A stretch of 64,000 nt of DNA from Roseiarcus sp049514155 (GTDB taxonomy: Bacteria; Pseudomonadota; Alphaproteobacteria; Rhizobiales; Beijerinckiaceae). Below the pieces are notes generated by a model. That model did not search any database and was not told the origin of the DNA. It saw only the letters and a list, made by a program, of their open reading frames with translations. Location of the stretch: the NCBI RefSeq assembly GCF_049514155.1, contig NZ_JBEKVH010000004.1:21113-85112 (forward strand). Reading direction: 5' to 3'. The translations under genes and the position numbers were made by a program. Positions 38,915-46,724 of the stretch are shown here, piece after piece. Positions within the stretch are counted from its first letter, which is position 1, and every line of letters starts with the position of its first letter.

Positions 38915-40168
38915 ATGAACCGCCCAACCGTCCATGTCGTGGGCGCCGGCGTTTCGGGCTTAAGCGCCGCGGTCAGCCTCGCCGCGGCCGCCGAAGCCCA
39001 AATCGTCGTCCACGAGAGCGCCGCGATCGCCGGCGGCCGCCGCCGGCCGCTGTTCGACGAAGCGTCGCAGACGGCGTTCGACAGCGGCGCCGACTTCGTC
39101 CTGTCGAGCTGGACGAGCGCGCTGGCGCTGATCGAGGCGGTTGGCGCTCGCGCGCAATGGCGCGAGGCCGCGCCCGACGGAATCGCCTTCGCCGATCTGG
39201 CGACCGGCGAACGCTGGCGGCTGCGGCTCGGCCGCGGGCGCTTTCCGTGGCGGCTGCTCGACCCGCGCAATCGCCCGCCGGGCGTCGCGCTCAGCGACTT
39301 CTGGCCGGGCGCGCGGCTCGCCCGCGCTCCCGCCGCCGCGCGGCTCGTCGATTACGCGCCGCGCTTCGGCACGGCGGCCGAGCGGGTCTGGCGGCCGTTC
39401 GCGCTCGCCGCGCTCAACGCCGACCTCGAGCGCGCCTCGGCGCGGCTCGCCGGCGCGGCGCTCGCCGCCTCGCGCTGGGGCGGCGCGACGCTGCTCAAGC
39501 CCTCGCGCGGCTTGGCGCGCGGCCTGGTCGAGCCGGCGCTCAAGACTCTGGCGCGGTGCGGCGCGGCGACCCGTTTCGAGCGCAAGCTGGTCGGGCTCGC
39601 CTTCGCCGATGGGCGCGTCGCGGCGCTCGACTTCGTCCATGACCGCGTCGATCTTGCGCCCGGCGACGCGGTCATCCTGGCGACGCCGCCGCAGGAAGCG
39701 ACGGCGTTGGCGCCGGGCCTCGCCGCGCCGCAGGACTTCGCCGCGGCGGTCCATGTTCATTTCGCCGCGCCCGCGGCGCGTGACGCGCCGCCGATCCTGG
39801 GCGTCGCCAACGGCGCGATCCATTGGCTGCTCAGCGGCGAAGACAGCATGACCGCGGTCGTCCGCGACGCCGGCGCGCTGATCGAGCGACCGCGCGACCA
39901 GCTTGCCGCCGCCGCTTGGCGCGACGTCGCGGCGCTGACCGGCCAGCGCGACGCCGTGCCCGCCTGGCGCGTGGTCAAGCGCAAGCGCGCCGCCTTCGCC
40001 GCGACGCCGGAGCAGGACGCGCTGCGGCCGGGCGGCGACACGCGCTGGTCCAACCTGTTCCTCGCCGGCGCCTATGTGCAGACCGGCCTGCCCGATTGCC
40101 TCGAAGGCTCGGCGCGCTCCGGCGCGATGGCCGCCGAGCGCGTGCGCGCCTGGCTCGCCTCGCGCTGA
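38915..40168 (+). CDS. hpnE: Hydroxysqualene dehydroxylase (FAD-dependent)
   Basis: A 417-residue amine-oxidase-fold flavoprotein. The FAD site is HVVGAGVSGLSAAVSLA with SAAIAGGRRR, and the C-terminal FAD block is NLFLAGAYVQTGLPDCLEGS. This profile is that of HpnE, which turns hydroxysqualene into squalene, the precursor of hopanoids, with HpnC and HpnD. HpnC/D and the cyclase are not in the window, so this copy is away from a full hopanoid cluster. ATG at 38915. Confidence 0.87.
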   Translation: MNRPTVHVVGAGVSGLSAAVSLAAAAEAQIVVHESAAIAGGRRRPLFDEASQTAFDSGADFVLSSWTSALALIEAVGARAQWREAAPDGIAFADLATGERWRLRLGRGRFPWRLLDPRNRPPGVALSDFWPGARLARAPAAARLVDYAPRFGTAAERVWRPFALAALNADLERASARLAGAALAASRWGGATLLKPSRGLARGLVEPALKTLARCGAATRFERKLVGLAFADGRVAALDFVHDRVDLAPGDAVILATPPQEATALAPGLAAPQDFAAAVHVHFAAPAARDAPPILGVANGAIHWLLSGEDSMTAVVRDAGALIERPRDQLAAAAWRDVAALTGQRDAVPAWRVVKRKRAAFAATPEQDALRPGGDTRWSNLFLAGAYVQTGLPDCLEGSARSGAMAAERVRAWLASR

Positions 40169-40172
40169 GCGG

Positions 40173-41336
40173 CTACGCCGCTTCGAGCAACAGCCGCATC
40201 GGGCTGCGGAAGGTCGACGACGGCATCCACGGCGGGTTGTCCTCAACGCGACGATACGCGGGGACGACCTTGTGGAACTCGTCCATCGCGATCGTCAGCG
40301 ACAGCCGGGCGATGGTCGCGCCGAGGCAGGCGTGCACAGAGCCGCCGAAGCCGAGATGGCCGCGCGGCTTGCGCGCGAGGTCGTAGACGTCGGCGTTGGG
40401 ATATTGGCGGTCGTCGCGATTGCCCGAGCCATAGGCGAGGCAGACGAAATCGCCGGCGCGCATGCGCTGGCCGTGCAACTCGACGTCCTGGGTCAGACAG
40501 CGGCGGAAGCGCTGCGCCGAGGTGTTGTAGCGCAGCGATTCCTCCATCGCGTCGGGCAGCAGCGCCGGATCGGCCACCAACGCGCGCCGCGCGTCGGCGA
40601 AATCGGCGAGGTTCAGTCCGAACATCGACATGAAGCCGCCGAGCGACTCGGTGCCGGCCATGATCAGCGTCGTCGTCGTCAGCAGCACCTCGCGCTCGTC
40701 GAGCTTGTCGCCTTCGATCTCGGCGAGCGAGAAATGCGAGATGAGGTCGTTCTGCGGATGGGCGCGCCGCTCGGCGATCACCTTCGCCGCATAGACCTGC
40801 ATCCATTCGTAGGCGGCGATGTGTTCCGGCCCCTTGGCGCGGGTGACCGGGTCCGACTGCACCATCATCACTGCGTTCTTCCGCACCGTCGCCTCGTCGC
40901 CGAGCGGCAGGCCGAGCGCGGCGAACAGCACCCTGACTGTGAACTTGGAGCTGAAGTCGTCGATGAAATCGAACCGCTTGCGCCCGCGCAGGGCCTCAGC
41001 CGCTTCGCGCGCGATGTCGCGGATCGGTCCGGTCAGCGAGTCGAGGTTGCGCTTGACGAAGGCGTATTGGATCAGCGCGCGCAGGCGGTCGTGGCGCGGC
41101 GGGTCGGTGGTGCCGAGCGTCGCGCCGGCGCGGTTGGGCAATTCGGTCATCATGTTGCCCTTGGCCGAGGAGAAGCGCCCCCAATCGTTGAGCGCGGCGA
41201 CGATGTCGGCGAAGCGCGAGAGGACCCACATGTTGGCCTCCTCGCTCCAGAAGCACGGGAACTCCTCGCGCAGCCGGCGGTAGGCCGGAAACGGATCGGC
41301 GTCGGTCTCGGGGGAAAACGGGTCGAAACGGAACAT
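40173..41336 (-). CDS. Cytochrome P450
   Basis: A 387-residue soluble bacterial P450. The I-helix has LIMAGTES, the K-helix ExxR is EESLR, the PERF-like region is YPNADVYDLARKPRGH, and the heme loop is LGFGGSVHACLGATIA with the axial Cys. It should use a ferredoxin/reductase pair not seen here. Substrate is unknown; the divergent PobR-like regulator and nearby protocatechuate genes suggest an aromatic acid such as an alkoxybenzoate, by analogy. ATG at 41336. Confidence 0.92.
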   Translation of the reverse strand: MFRFDPFSPETDADPFPAYRRLREEFPCFWSEEANMWVLSRFADIVAALNDWGRFSSAKGNMMTELPNRAGATLGTTDPPRHDRLRALIQYAFVKRNLDSLTGPIRDIAREAAEALRGRKRFDFIDDFSSKFTVRVLFAALGLPLGDEATVRKNAVMMVQSDPVTRAKGPEHIAAYEWMQVYAAKVIAERRAHPQNDLISHFSLAEIEGDKLDEREVLLTTTTLIMAGTESLGGFMSMFGLNLADFADARRALVADPALLPDAMEESLRYNTSAQRFRRCLTQDVELHGQRMRAGDFVCLAYGSGNRDDRQYPNADVYDLARKPRGHLGFGGSVHACLGATIARLSLTIAMDEFHKVVPAYRRVEDNPPWMPSSTFRSPMRLLLEAA

Positions 41337-41551
41337 CGCAACCTCCCTGATGGCGGCCGTCTGCGCCGGCGTCTGTGGACGCGCGCGCGGGCCGCCTCGT
41401 TGGCTTCAGCTTGCCGCGCGGAACGCGGCGGGTCATTGGACGAAGGCGGTCAAATTCTGTACTTTTCCGGCAACTCACGCGGCGCATGACGGTCTCGGTC
41501 GCCATGGAAAAATCTATCAAAAAAAAGGGGCGCGACGCGGCAGGCGACGAT

Positions 41552-42460
41552 ATGACGCGCGCTGCGCCTGCATTTTCCCTTTATGGCGAGACGCCGGCCT
41601 CGCACGACGACGACTTCGTCCATATCGAGGAGATCGCCGCGCGCTCGCAGCGCTACGCTTGGGAAATCGGCCGCCACGTCCATCACGGCCTGTGCCAGAT
41701 CCTCATGCTTTCGGCCGGCGAAGTCGCCTACCGGCTCGACGAAGACGCAGGTTCGAGCGAAGGCCCGTGCGCGCTGGTCGTGCCGCCGGCGACCGTGCAC
41801 GCCTTCCGCTTCACCCCGGGCGCCGTCGGCCATGTGCTGACCTTCGCCGAGAGCCGGTTCGTCCACGGCGCGCCGGAGCGTCGCGCCTTGGTGGAGACGA
41901 CGTTCGCGCGACCCGCCGCTTTGGCGCTTGATTCGGCCGATCCGGCCGCGGCGCGGCTGGCGCGCCTGATCGGGGAAATCGCCGTCGAGTTTCGCGAGCG
42001 CGGCGCGGGCTGGACGACCGCGGTCGAGGGGTTGACCGCGGCCGCCGTGGCGCTGACCGCGCGGCTGTTGGCGTCGGGCTCGCGAGGGCAGACGCGCGGC
42101 CGCGAGGCCGAGCTCTACGGCCGATTTCGCGCCCTGCTCGAGGCCGCCTACGCGGAGCATCGGCCGGTCGGCTGGTACGCTTCGGCGCTCGGCGTCTCCG
42201 AGAGCCGGCTCGACCGGGCCTCGCGCGCCGTCGCCGGCAAGTCGGCCCACGCGGCGACCCAGGACCGGCTGATGCTCGAGGCGCGCCGTCGTCTCGCCTA
42301 TATCGCCGCGCCGGCGACGAAGATCGCCTACGAACTCGGCTTTGCCGACGCGGCCTATTTCTGGCGTTTCTTCCGCCGCCGCGCCGGCGTCACCCCGGCC
42401 GAATTCCGGCGCGAGGCGAGACGGCGGGCGGTCGAGGGCGACGGCGCGGCAAGGGTCTAA
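41552..42460 (+). CDS. AraC-family regulator, PobR-like
   Basis: A 302-residue regulator. The N-terminal cupin-like sensing domain has DFVHIEEIAARSQRYAWEIG and HVHHGLCQILML, the profile of the PobR group that answers to aromatic acids. The AraC HTH is at the C-terminus: WYASALGVSESRLDRASRAV and TKIAYELGFADAAYFWRFFR. The start ATG 41552 (MTRAAPAFSLYGE) matches PobR N-termini; upstream ATGs at 41504 and 41486 add a Lys-rich tail. It is divergent from the P450, so it probably controls it. Its stop overlaps the MarR gene end. Confidence 0.82.
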   Translation: MTRAAPAFSLYGETPASHDDDFVHIEEIAARSQRYAWEIGRHVHHGLCQILMLSAGEVAYRLDEDAGSSEGPCALVVPPATVHAFRFTPGAVGHVLTFAESRFVHGAPERRALVETTFARPAALALDSADPAAARLARLIGEIAVEFRERGAGWTTAVEGLTAAAVALTARLLASGSRGQTRGREAELYGRFRALLEAAYAEHRPVGWYASALGVSESRLDRASRAVAGKSAHAATQDRLMLEARRRLAYIAAPATKIAYELGFADAAYFWRFFRRRAGVTPAEFRREARRRAVEGDGAARV

Positions 42461-42915
42461 GCGACGCCGTCGGACGCGCGCAATTCCCTCAGCGATTGCG
42501 AGAGATCGCCGTTGAGATGTTTCAGCGACTCGACGAGCGCGCGACGCTGCTCGCCGCTCCAGCTTTCCAACAGCGTCTCGATGCGCTTCACGCGCATCGC
42601 GCTCGTCGCCGCGCACAAGGCCTCGCCCTTCGCCGTCGTCGCGACGAGATCGCTTCTGCCGTCGTCCGGGTCGGGCTTGCGTCGCGCCAGGCCGAGCTTC
42701 TCCAGCGCGCTCACTTGCCGGGCGATCGTCGAGTGATCGAGCAGGAGGACGTCGGCGAGATCACGGCTGCGGCGCGGGCCTTCGCTCAATGTCCTCAGCA
42801 GGAGGTGGTGCGATCGCTCCAGCGGATAGCGGCGCTGGCGGTAGATCGCCTCCATCGAGCGCGCCAGCAGAGCGAGCGCGAACTCCAGGTCCTTCGCCGC
42901 AGTCTTGGTTTCCAT
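42457..42915 (-). CDS. MarR-family regulator
   Basis: A 152-residue winged-helix dimer. The HTH is RDLADVLLLDHSTIARQVSA and the wing LGLARRKPDPDDGRSDLVAT, with the DDGR turn that marks MarR. ATG 42915 follows GGAGG; another ATG at 42927 is possible. Divergent from an MFS-UspA fusion gene, with a perfect GTGTAT-C-ATACAC palindrome between the starts, so it probably represses both. The effector, perhaps an aromatic acid, is inferred. Confidence 0.9.
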   Translation of the reverse strand: METKTAAKDLEFALALLARSMEAIYRQRRYPLERSHHLLLRTLSEGPRRSRDLADVLLLDHSTIARQVSALEKLGLARRKPDPDDGRSDLVATTAKGEALCAATSAMRVKRIETLLESWSGEQRRALVESLKHLNGDLSQSLRELRASDGVA

Positions 42916-42960
42916 CCCGGCCTCCATCCGCTGTGGGCGGCTTGCGCAAGACGATTATAT

Positions 42961-42973
42961 GTGTATCATACAC
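42961..42973. promoter_or_regulatory. Perfect palindrome between marR and the MFS-UspA gene
   Basis: GTGTAT-C-ATACAC, a perfect 13-bp palindrome 45 bp upstream of the MarR ATG and 32 bp upstream of the MFS start (43006). Size and position fit a MarR dimer site. Confidence 0.75.
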
Positions 42974-43005
42974 CTACTTCCAACACTTGGCGACGGGGAA
43001 ACGGT

Positions 43006-44652
43006 GTGGCGCAGCATGCCGAGACAGTGAGTTTTTTCGACCAGCCGCGGGCGGTTTGGGCGACCGGTTTCGCCTGCGTCGTCGGCTTCATGTCGATCGG
43101 CCTCGTCGATCCGATCCTGACCTCGATCGCCGCCGGCCTTCAGGCGACGCCGACCCAGGTCTCGCTGCTCTTTACCAGCTATTTCCTGGTGACCTCGCTG
43201 ATGATGCTGGTGACCGGCTTCGTCTCGAGCCGGCTCGGCGGACGCCGCACGCTCATCCTCGGCGCCGCGCTGATCGTCGTCTTTTCGGCGCTCGCCGGCA
43301 CGTCGAACTCGGTTTTCGAGCTGGTGCTGTTTCGTGGCGGCTGGGGTCTCGGCAACGCGTTCTTCGTCGTCACCGCGCTGGCGGTGCTGGTCGCCTCGTC
43401 GCGCCACGGCGTGAGTTCGGCGGTCCTCGTCTATGAGGCGGCGATGGGCCTCGGCCTGTCGGCCGGCCCGCTGGTCGGCGCGGCGCTCGGCGTCCATTCG
43501 TGGCGCTATCCGTTTTTCGGCACCGCGACCCTGATGGCGATCGGTCTCCTCGCGGTGGCGATGTTCCTGCCGCCGCAGCCGAAACCTGCCGTCAAGACCT
43601 CGCTGATCGCGCCGCTGCGCGCGCTCGGCCATCCCGGATTGTTCGCCGTGTCGGCGGCGGCGTTCTTCTACTACTACGCGTTCTTCACCGTGCTCGCCTT
43701 CGTCCCGTTTGTGCTGCAGATGTCGGCGCACGCGGTCGGCCTGATTTTCTTCGGTTGGGGCGTGCTGCTGGCGGCGTTCTCGGTCATCGTCACGCCGCGG
43801 CTTCAGGCGCGCTTCGGGGCGCTGCCGGTCGCCGGCGCGAGCCTTGTCGTCCTGGCGATCCTGCTCATCGTCATGGGCGTCGGCGCGAAACTGACGATCG
43901 CCGGCTGCGTAATGGCGAGCGGCGCCGTCATGGGCGTTTGCAACACGATCTTCACCGAAATGGCGATGGAAGTGTCCGACGCGCCGCGACCGGTCGCGTC
44001 CGCCGGCTACAATTTTCTGCGCTGGTTCGCCGGCGTGGTCGCGCCGTTCGTCGCGCCGACGCTTGCGGAGCATTTCGGCCCGCTGTCGGCCTTCGTCGTC
44101 GCCGCTGCGGCGGCGCTTGTCGCCCCGCTCATTCTGCTCGCGCGACGCAGCGCGCTCCGCATCGAAGGCCGCGTGGTCGCCGAGGCGTCGGCGCCGGCCA
44201 TGACCGCAGCGCAGCCGTTGGTCGTCGCCGCGGTCGACGGCAGCGCCAGTGACGAGGCGGTTATCGAGCGCGCGATCGCAATTGCCGCGGCCGCGCAAGG
44301 TCGCGTCGCCGTCGCCCACGTCCAGGTTCTCGAGGTCGCCGGCGAAGACGCCGCCGATGACGAAACCGCCGAGCAGTCGGCGGCGATCGTCACGCGTTCG
44401 CTGCGTGCAGTCGAGGAGGCTGGCTTGCCCGCCGCTTCGATGCGGATCGAGGCGCCCGAGGGTCTCGCCGCCAAGGCGGTTGTCGAGCGCGCGCTCGCCC
44501 TCGGGGCGCGTACGCTTGTCGTCGGCGCGCCGCACGGCGACGCCGGCGACCGGGTGCACGGCAGTTTCGCCCGCGCCGCGCAGCGTGTGCCGCATGGCGG
44601 GCTGGAGGTCGTCGTCGCGCGCCAGGAACCGGCCGAAAACGCCACTCTGTAG
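43006..44652 (+). CDS. MFS efflux transporter fused to a UspA domain
   Basis: A 548-residue fusion. The first about 400 residues form a 12-helix MFS carrier (WATGFACVVGFMSIGLVDPI; FVSSRLGGRRTLIL; AVMGVCNTIFTEMAMEVSDA), drug/multi-substrate type. The last about 140 residues form one universal stress protein domain, opening PLVVAAVDGSASDEAVIERA and ending ALGARTLVVGAPHGDAGDRV-HGSFARAAQR, with the ATP-binding G-x2-G-x9-G(S/T) pattern partly kept. The start is GTG at 43006 with GGGGAAA upstream. It is divergent from marR. The fusion is unusual: the Usp part may sense ATP or stress and gate transport. Confidence 0.87.
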   Translation: MAQHAETVSFFDQPRAVWATGFACVVGFMSIGLVDPILTSIAAGLQATPTQVSLLFTSYFLVTSLMMLVTGFVSSRLGGRRTLILGAALIVVFSALAGTSNSVFELVLFRGGWGLGNAFFVVTALAVLVASSRHGVSSAVLVYEAAMGLGLSAGPLVGAALGVHSWRYPFFGTATLMAIGLLAVAMFLPPQPKPAVKTSLIAPLRALGHPGLFAVSAAAFFYYYAFFTVLAFVPFVLQMSAHAVGLIFFGWGVLLAAFSVIVTPRLQARFGALPVAGASLVVLAILLIVMGVGAKLTIAGCVMASGAVMGVCNTIFTEMAMEVSDAPRPVASAGYNFLRWFAGVVAPFVAPTLAEHFGPLSAFVVAAAAALVAPLILLARRSALRIEGRVVAEASAPAMTAAQPLVVAAVDGSASDEAVIERAIAIAAAAQGRVAVAHVQVLEVAGEDAADDETAEQSAAIVTRSLRAVEEAGLPAASMRIEAPEGLAAKAVVERALALGARTLVVGAPHGDAGDRVHGSFARAAQRVPHGGLEVVVARQEPAENATL

Positions 44653-44680
44653 ACGCGCGCGGCGAGGCTCCGCCGCCACG

Positions 44681-44803
44681 CGTCATGGCCGGGCTTGAGC
44701 CGGCCATCCATGCGGCGACCTCAGCGAAAGGGTCGCCGTGGATGCGCCGCCGCTGATTCTTCGAGCGACAGTCTGGATGGCCGGGTCAAGCCCGGCCATG
44801 ACA
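44681..44803. repeat. GGCCGGGCTTGAGCCGGCC inverted-repeat element, second copy
   Basis: Arms at 44681-44712 and 44771-44803 match those at 38637-38763, including TCATGGCCGGGCTTGA and CTGGATGGCCGGGTCAAGCC. It sits between two convergent genes and may act as a bidirectional terminator. Confidence 0.85.
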
Positions 44804-44829
44804 ATCGTTTGGAGCAAATGCGGAATGGC

Positions 44830-45774
44830 TTACCGCATCGCCCTCTCGATCCGGTCGAGCGTGCGCATCGCCGGCAGGCACTGGGCGACCGAGGCGTTGG
44901 GCTCGCGCTGGTCGCGGATCGCGGCGACGAACTCGCGGTCGATCAGCTCGATGCCGTTCGACGACACGGCGACGCCGGCAAGGTCGATCTTCTTGTCCTC
45001 GCCGTCGTAGAGGTCGTCGTAGCGCGCGATATAGGTGCCGTTGTCGCAAATGTAGCGGAAGAACGTGCCGAGCGGCCCCTTGTTGTTGAACGACAGCGAC
45101 AGCGTGCAGATCGCGCCCGACGGGACTTTCAGGCCGATCGACATGTCCATAGCGATGCCGAGCGTCGGGTGCTTGGGGCCCTGCAGGCCGAACGCCTCGG
45201 AGGCGACTTCGCCGCACTGGTGCTGGAAGAGATCGACGGTGTGGCAGGCGTGATGCCACAGCAGATGGTCGGTCCAGCTTCGCGGCTGGCCGAGCGCGTT
45301 GAGGTTGGTGCGGCGGAAGAAATAGGTCTGCACATCCATCTGCAGGATCTTCAGCTCGCCGGCGGCAATTCTGTTGTGAATCCACTGATGGCTGGGATTG
45401 AAGCGCCGCACGTGCCCGGCCATCGCGACGAGGCCGGTCTTCGCCTGCATGCGCACCAATTCCTCGCTGTCGGCGAGATTGTCGGCCATCGGAATTTCGA
45501 CCAGCACATGCTTGCTCGCCTTCAGGCAGGCGATCGCCTGAACGGCGTGCATCTGGGTCGGCGTCGACAGAATGACCGCCTCGATCTCGGGGCGCGCCAG
45601 CGCTTGGTCGAGGCTCTTGTCGGCGTGCGGGATGGCGCGCTTGGCGGCGAGCGCCTCGATGTCGGCGGCCTTGCCGCCGACCACGCTGACGACCTCGACG
45701 CCGTCGATCGCGGCGAGCGCGTCGAGATGCTTGACGCCAAATGCGCCCGCGGCGCCAGCGACGCAAATCTTCAT
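44830..45774 (-). CDS. ligC: 4-carboxy-2-hydroxymuconate-6-semialdehyde dehydrogenase
   Basis: A 314-residue Gfo/Idh/MocA-type oxidoreductase. N-terminal NAD(P) fold (KICVAGAAGAFGVKHLDALA); the catalytic region has MAGHVRRFNPSHQWIHNRIA and WTDHLLWHHACHTVDLFQHQ. In the protocatechuate 4,5-pathway LigC oxidises the ring-cleavage product (as hemiacetal) to 2-pyrone-4,6-dicarboxylate. Its ATG (45774) overlaps the stop of the DUF1932 gene (ATGA). It is the last gene of the leftward LysR-DUF1932-ligC unit, opposite the rightward galB-to-ligB genes. Confidence 0.9.
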   Translation of the reverse strand: MKICVAGAAGAFGVKHLDALAAIDGVEVVSVVGGKAADIEALAAKRAIPHADKSLDQALARPEIEAVILSTPTQMHAVQAIACLKASKHVLVEIPMADNLADSEELVRMQAKTGLVAMAGHVRRFNPSHQWIHNRIAAGELKILQMDVQTYFFRRTNLNALGQPRSWTDHLLWHHACHTVDLFQHQCGEVASEAFGLQGPKHPTLGIAMDMSIGLKVPSGAICTLSLSFNNKGPLGTFFRYICDNGTYIARYDDLYDGEDKKIDLAGVAVSSNGIELIDREFVAAIRDQREPNASVAQCLPAMRTLDRIERAMR

Positions 45775-46700
45775 TTCGTCTCTCCGTGGGAATCGAGCGC
45801 CGCCAGAATCCGGTCGGCGAGATCGCGATAGTCCGAGGAATCGCCGTCGGCGGCGCGAAGCCTGAGCGCGCCGATGCGCTGCTGCCAAGCGACCGCGCCG
45901 CGCGACATCGCGCCGTCGAGGCCGAGTTCGTCGACGGTCAGCGCCGCCTCGCGCATTTCGGCGGCGCGGCGCACGCCGTGCGTCATCACCCGCTCCATCA
46001 TATAGGCGACGCGTTTCTTCCAGTCGAAGCCGGGGAAGCTCTCGTCGAGCGAAGCGAGCACGACGGCGTCGACGCCCGCCGCGCGCCCGGCGAGCGCACA
46101 CTCACACGCCAGCGCTTCGAGCCCCTTGATCATCACCGAACGGATCATCTTGACCGCCGACGACGAGCCGACCGGCCCTTCGTGAACCCTGGGCGCCATG
46201 TCGAGCGCACGCAGCGCCGCCGCCGCCGCCGCGGCGTGGGGACCGCTGATGAGCAGCGGCGCGCGGTGCAGGCGCGGGTGGACCGGCGACATGACGGCGA
46301 CGTCGACATAGCGTCCGCCGGCCGCTTCGACTTGGCTTGCCGAGCGCGCCTTGGTCTGCGGCGCGCAGGAATTGCAGTCGAAGAAAAAAGCGTCGCGAGC
46401 GAGGCCGGGCAGGGCGGCGAGCGCCGCCGCTTCGGCCTGGTCGGCGGTGACGACGGAGAAGACCAGCGTCGCGCCGGCAAGCGCGGCCGGCGCGCTTGTC
46501 CCGCCCTCGACGCAGGCCGCGGCGTAATCGGCGCGTTTGGCGTCGCGCACGCGCGCGTCGGGCGAGTCGGTCTTGACGTCGTAGGCGACGACGCGCGCGG
46601 CGAACGCCGGTCGCGTCCGCCAGCCTTTGAGGAACGCCTGCGCCGCTTCGCCGAAGCCGAGAAAGGCGATGCGGTCGGCGCCGGCGGGCCCAGTCTCCAT
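45771..46700 (-). CDS. NAD(P)-dependent oxidoreductase with DUF1932 domain
   Basis: A 309-residue 6-phosphogluconate-dehydrogenase-like protein. The Rossmann motif is RIAFLGFGEAAQAFLKGW; the middle has FFDCNSCAPQTKARSASQVE and the C-terminal DUF1932 part VKMIRSVMIKGLEALACECA. Members of this family often sit in aromatic-acid operons. Its reaction is not known; it may act on a carbonyl intermediate near LigC's step. ATG 46700 follows GGGGG. It lies 24 bp after the LysR gene and overlaps ligC. Confidence 0.8.
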   Translation of the reverse strand: METGPAGADRIAFLGFGEAAQAFLKGWRTRPAFAARVVAYDVKTDSPDARVRDAKRADYAAACVEGGTSAPAALAGATLVFSVVTADQAEAAALAALPGLARDAFFFDCNSCAPQTKARSASQVEAAGGRYVDVAVMSPVHPRLHRAPLLISGPHAAAAAAALRALDMAPRVHEGPVGSSSAVKMIRSVMIKGLEALACECALAGRAAGVDAVVLASLDESFPGFDWKKRVAYMMERVMTHGVRRAAEMREAALTVDELGLDGAMSRGAVAWQQRIGALRLRAADGDSSDYRDLADRILAALDSHGETK

Positions 46701-46724
46701 GCGTTCCCCCTTTGGCGCTGATTT

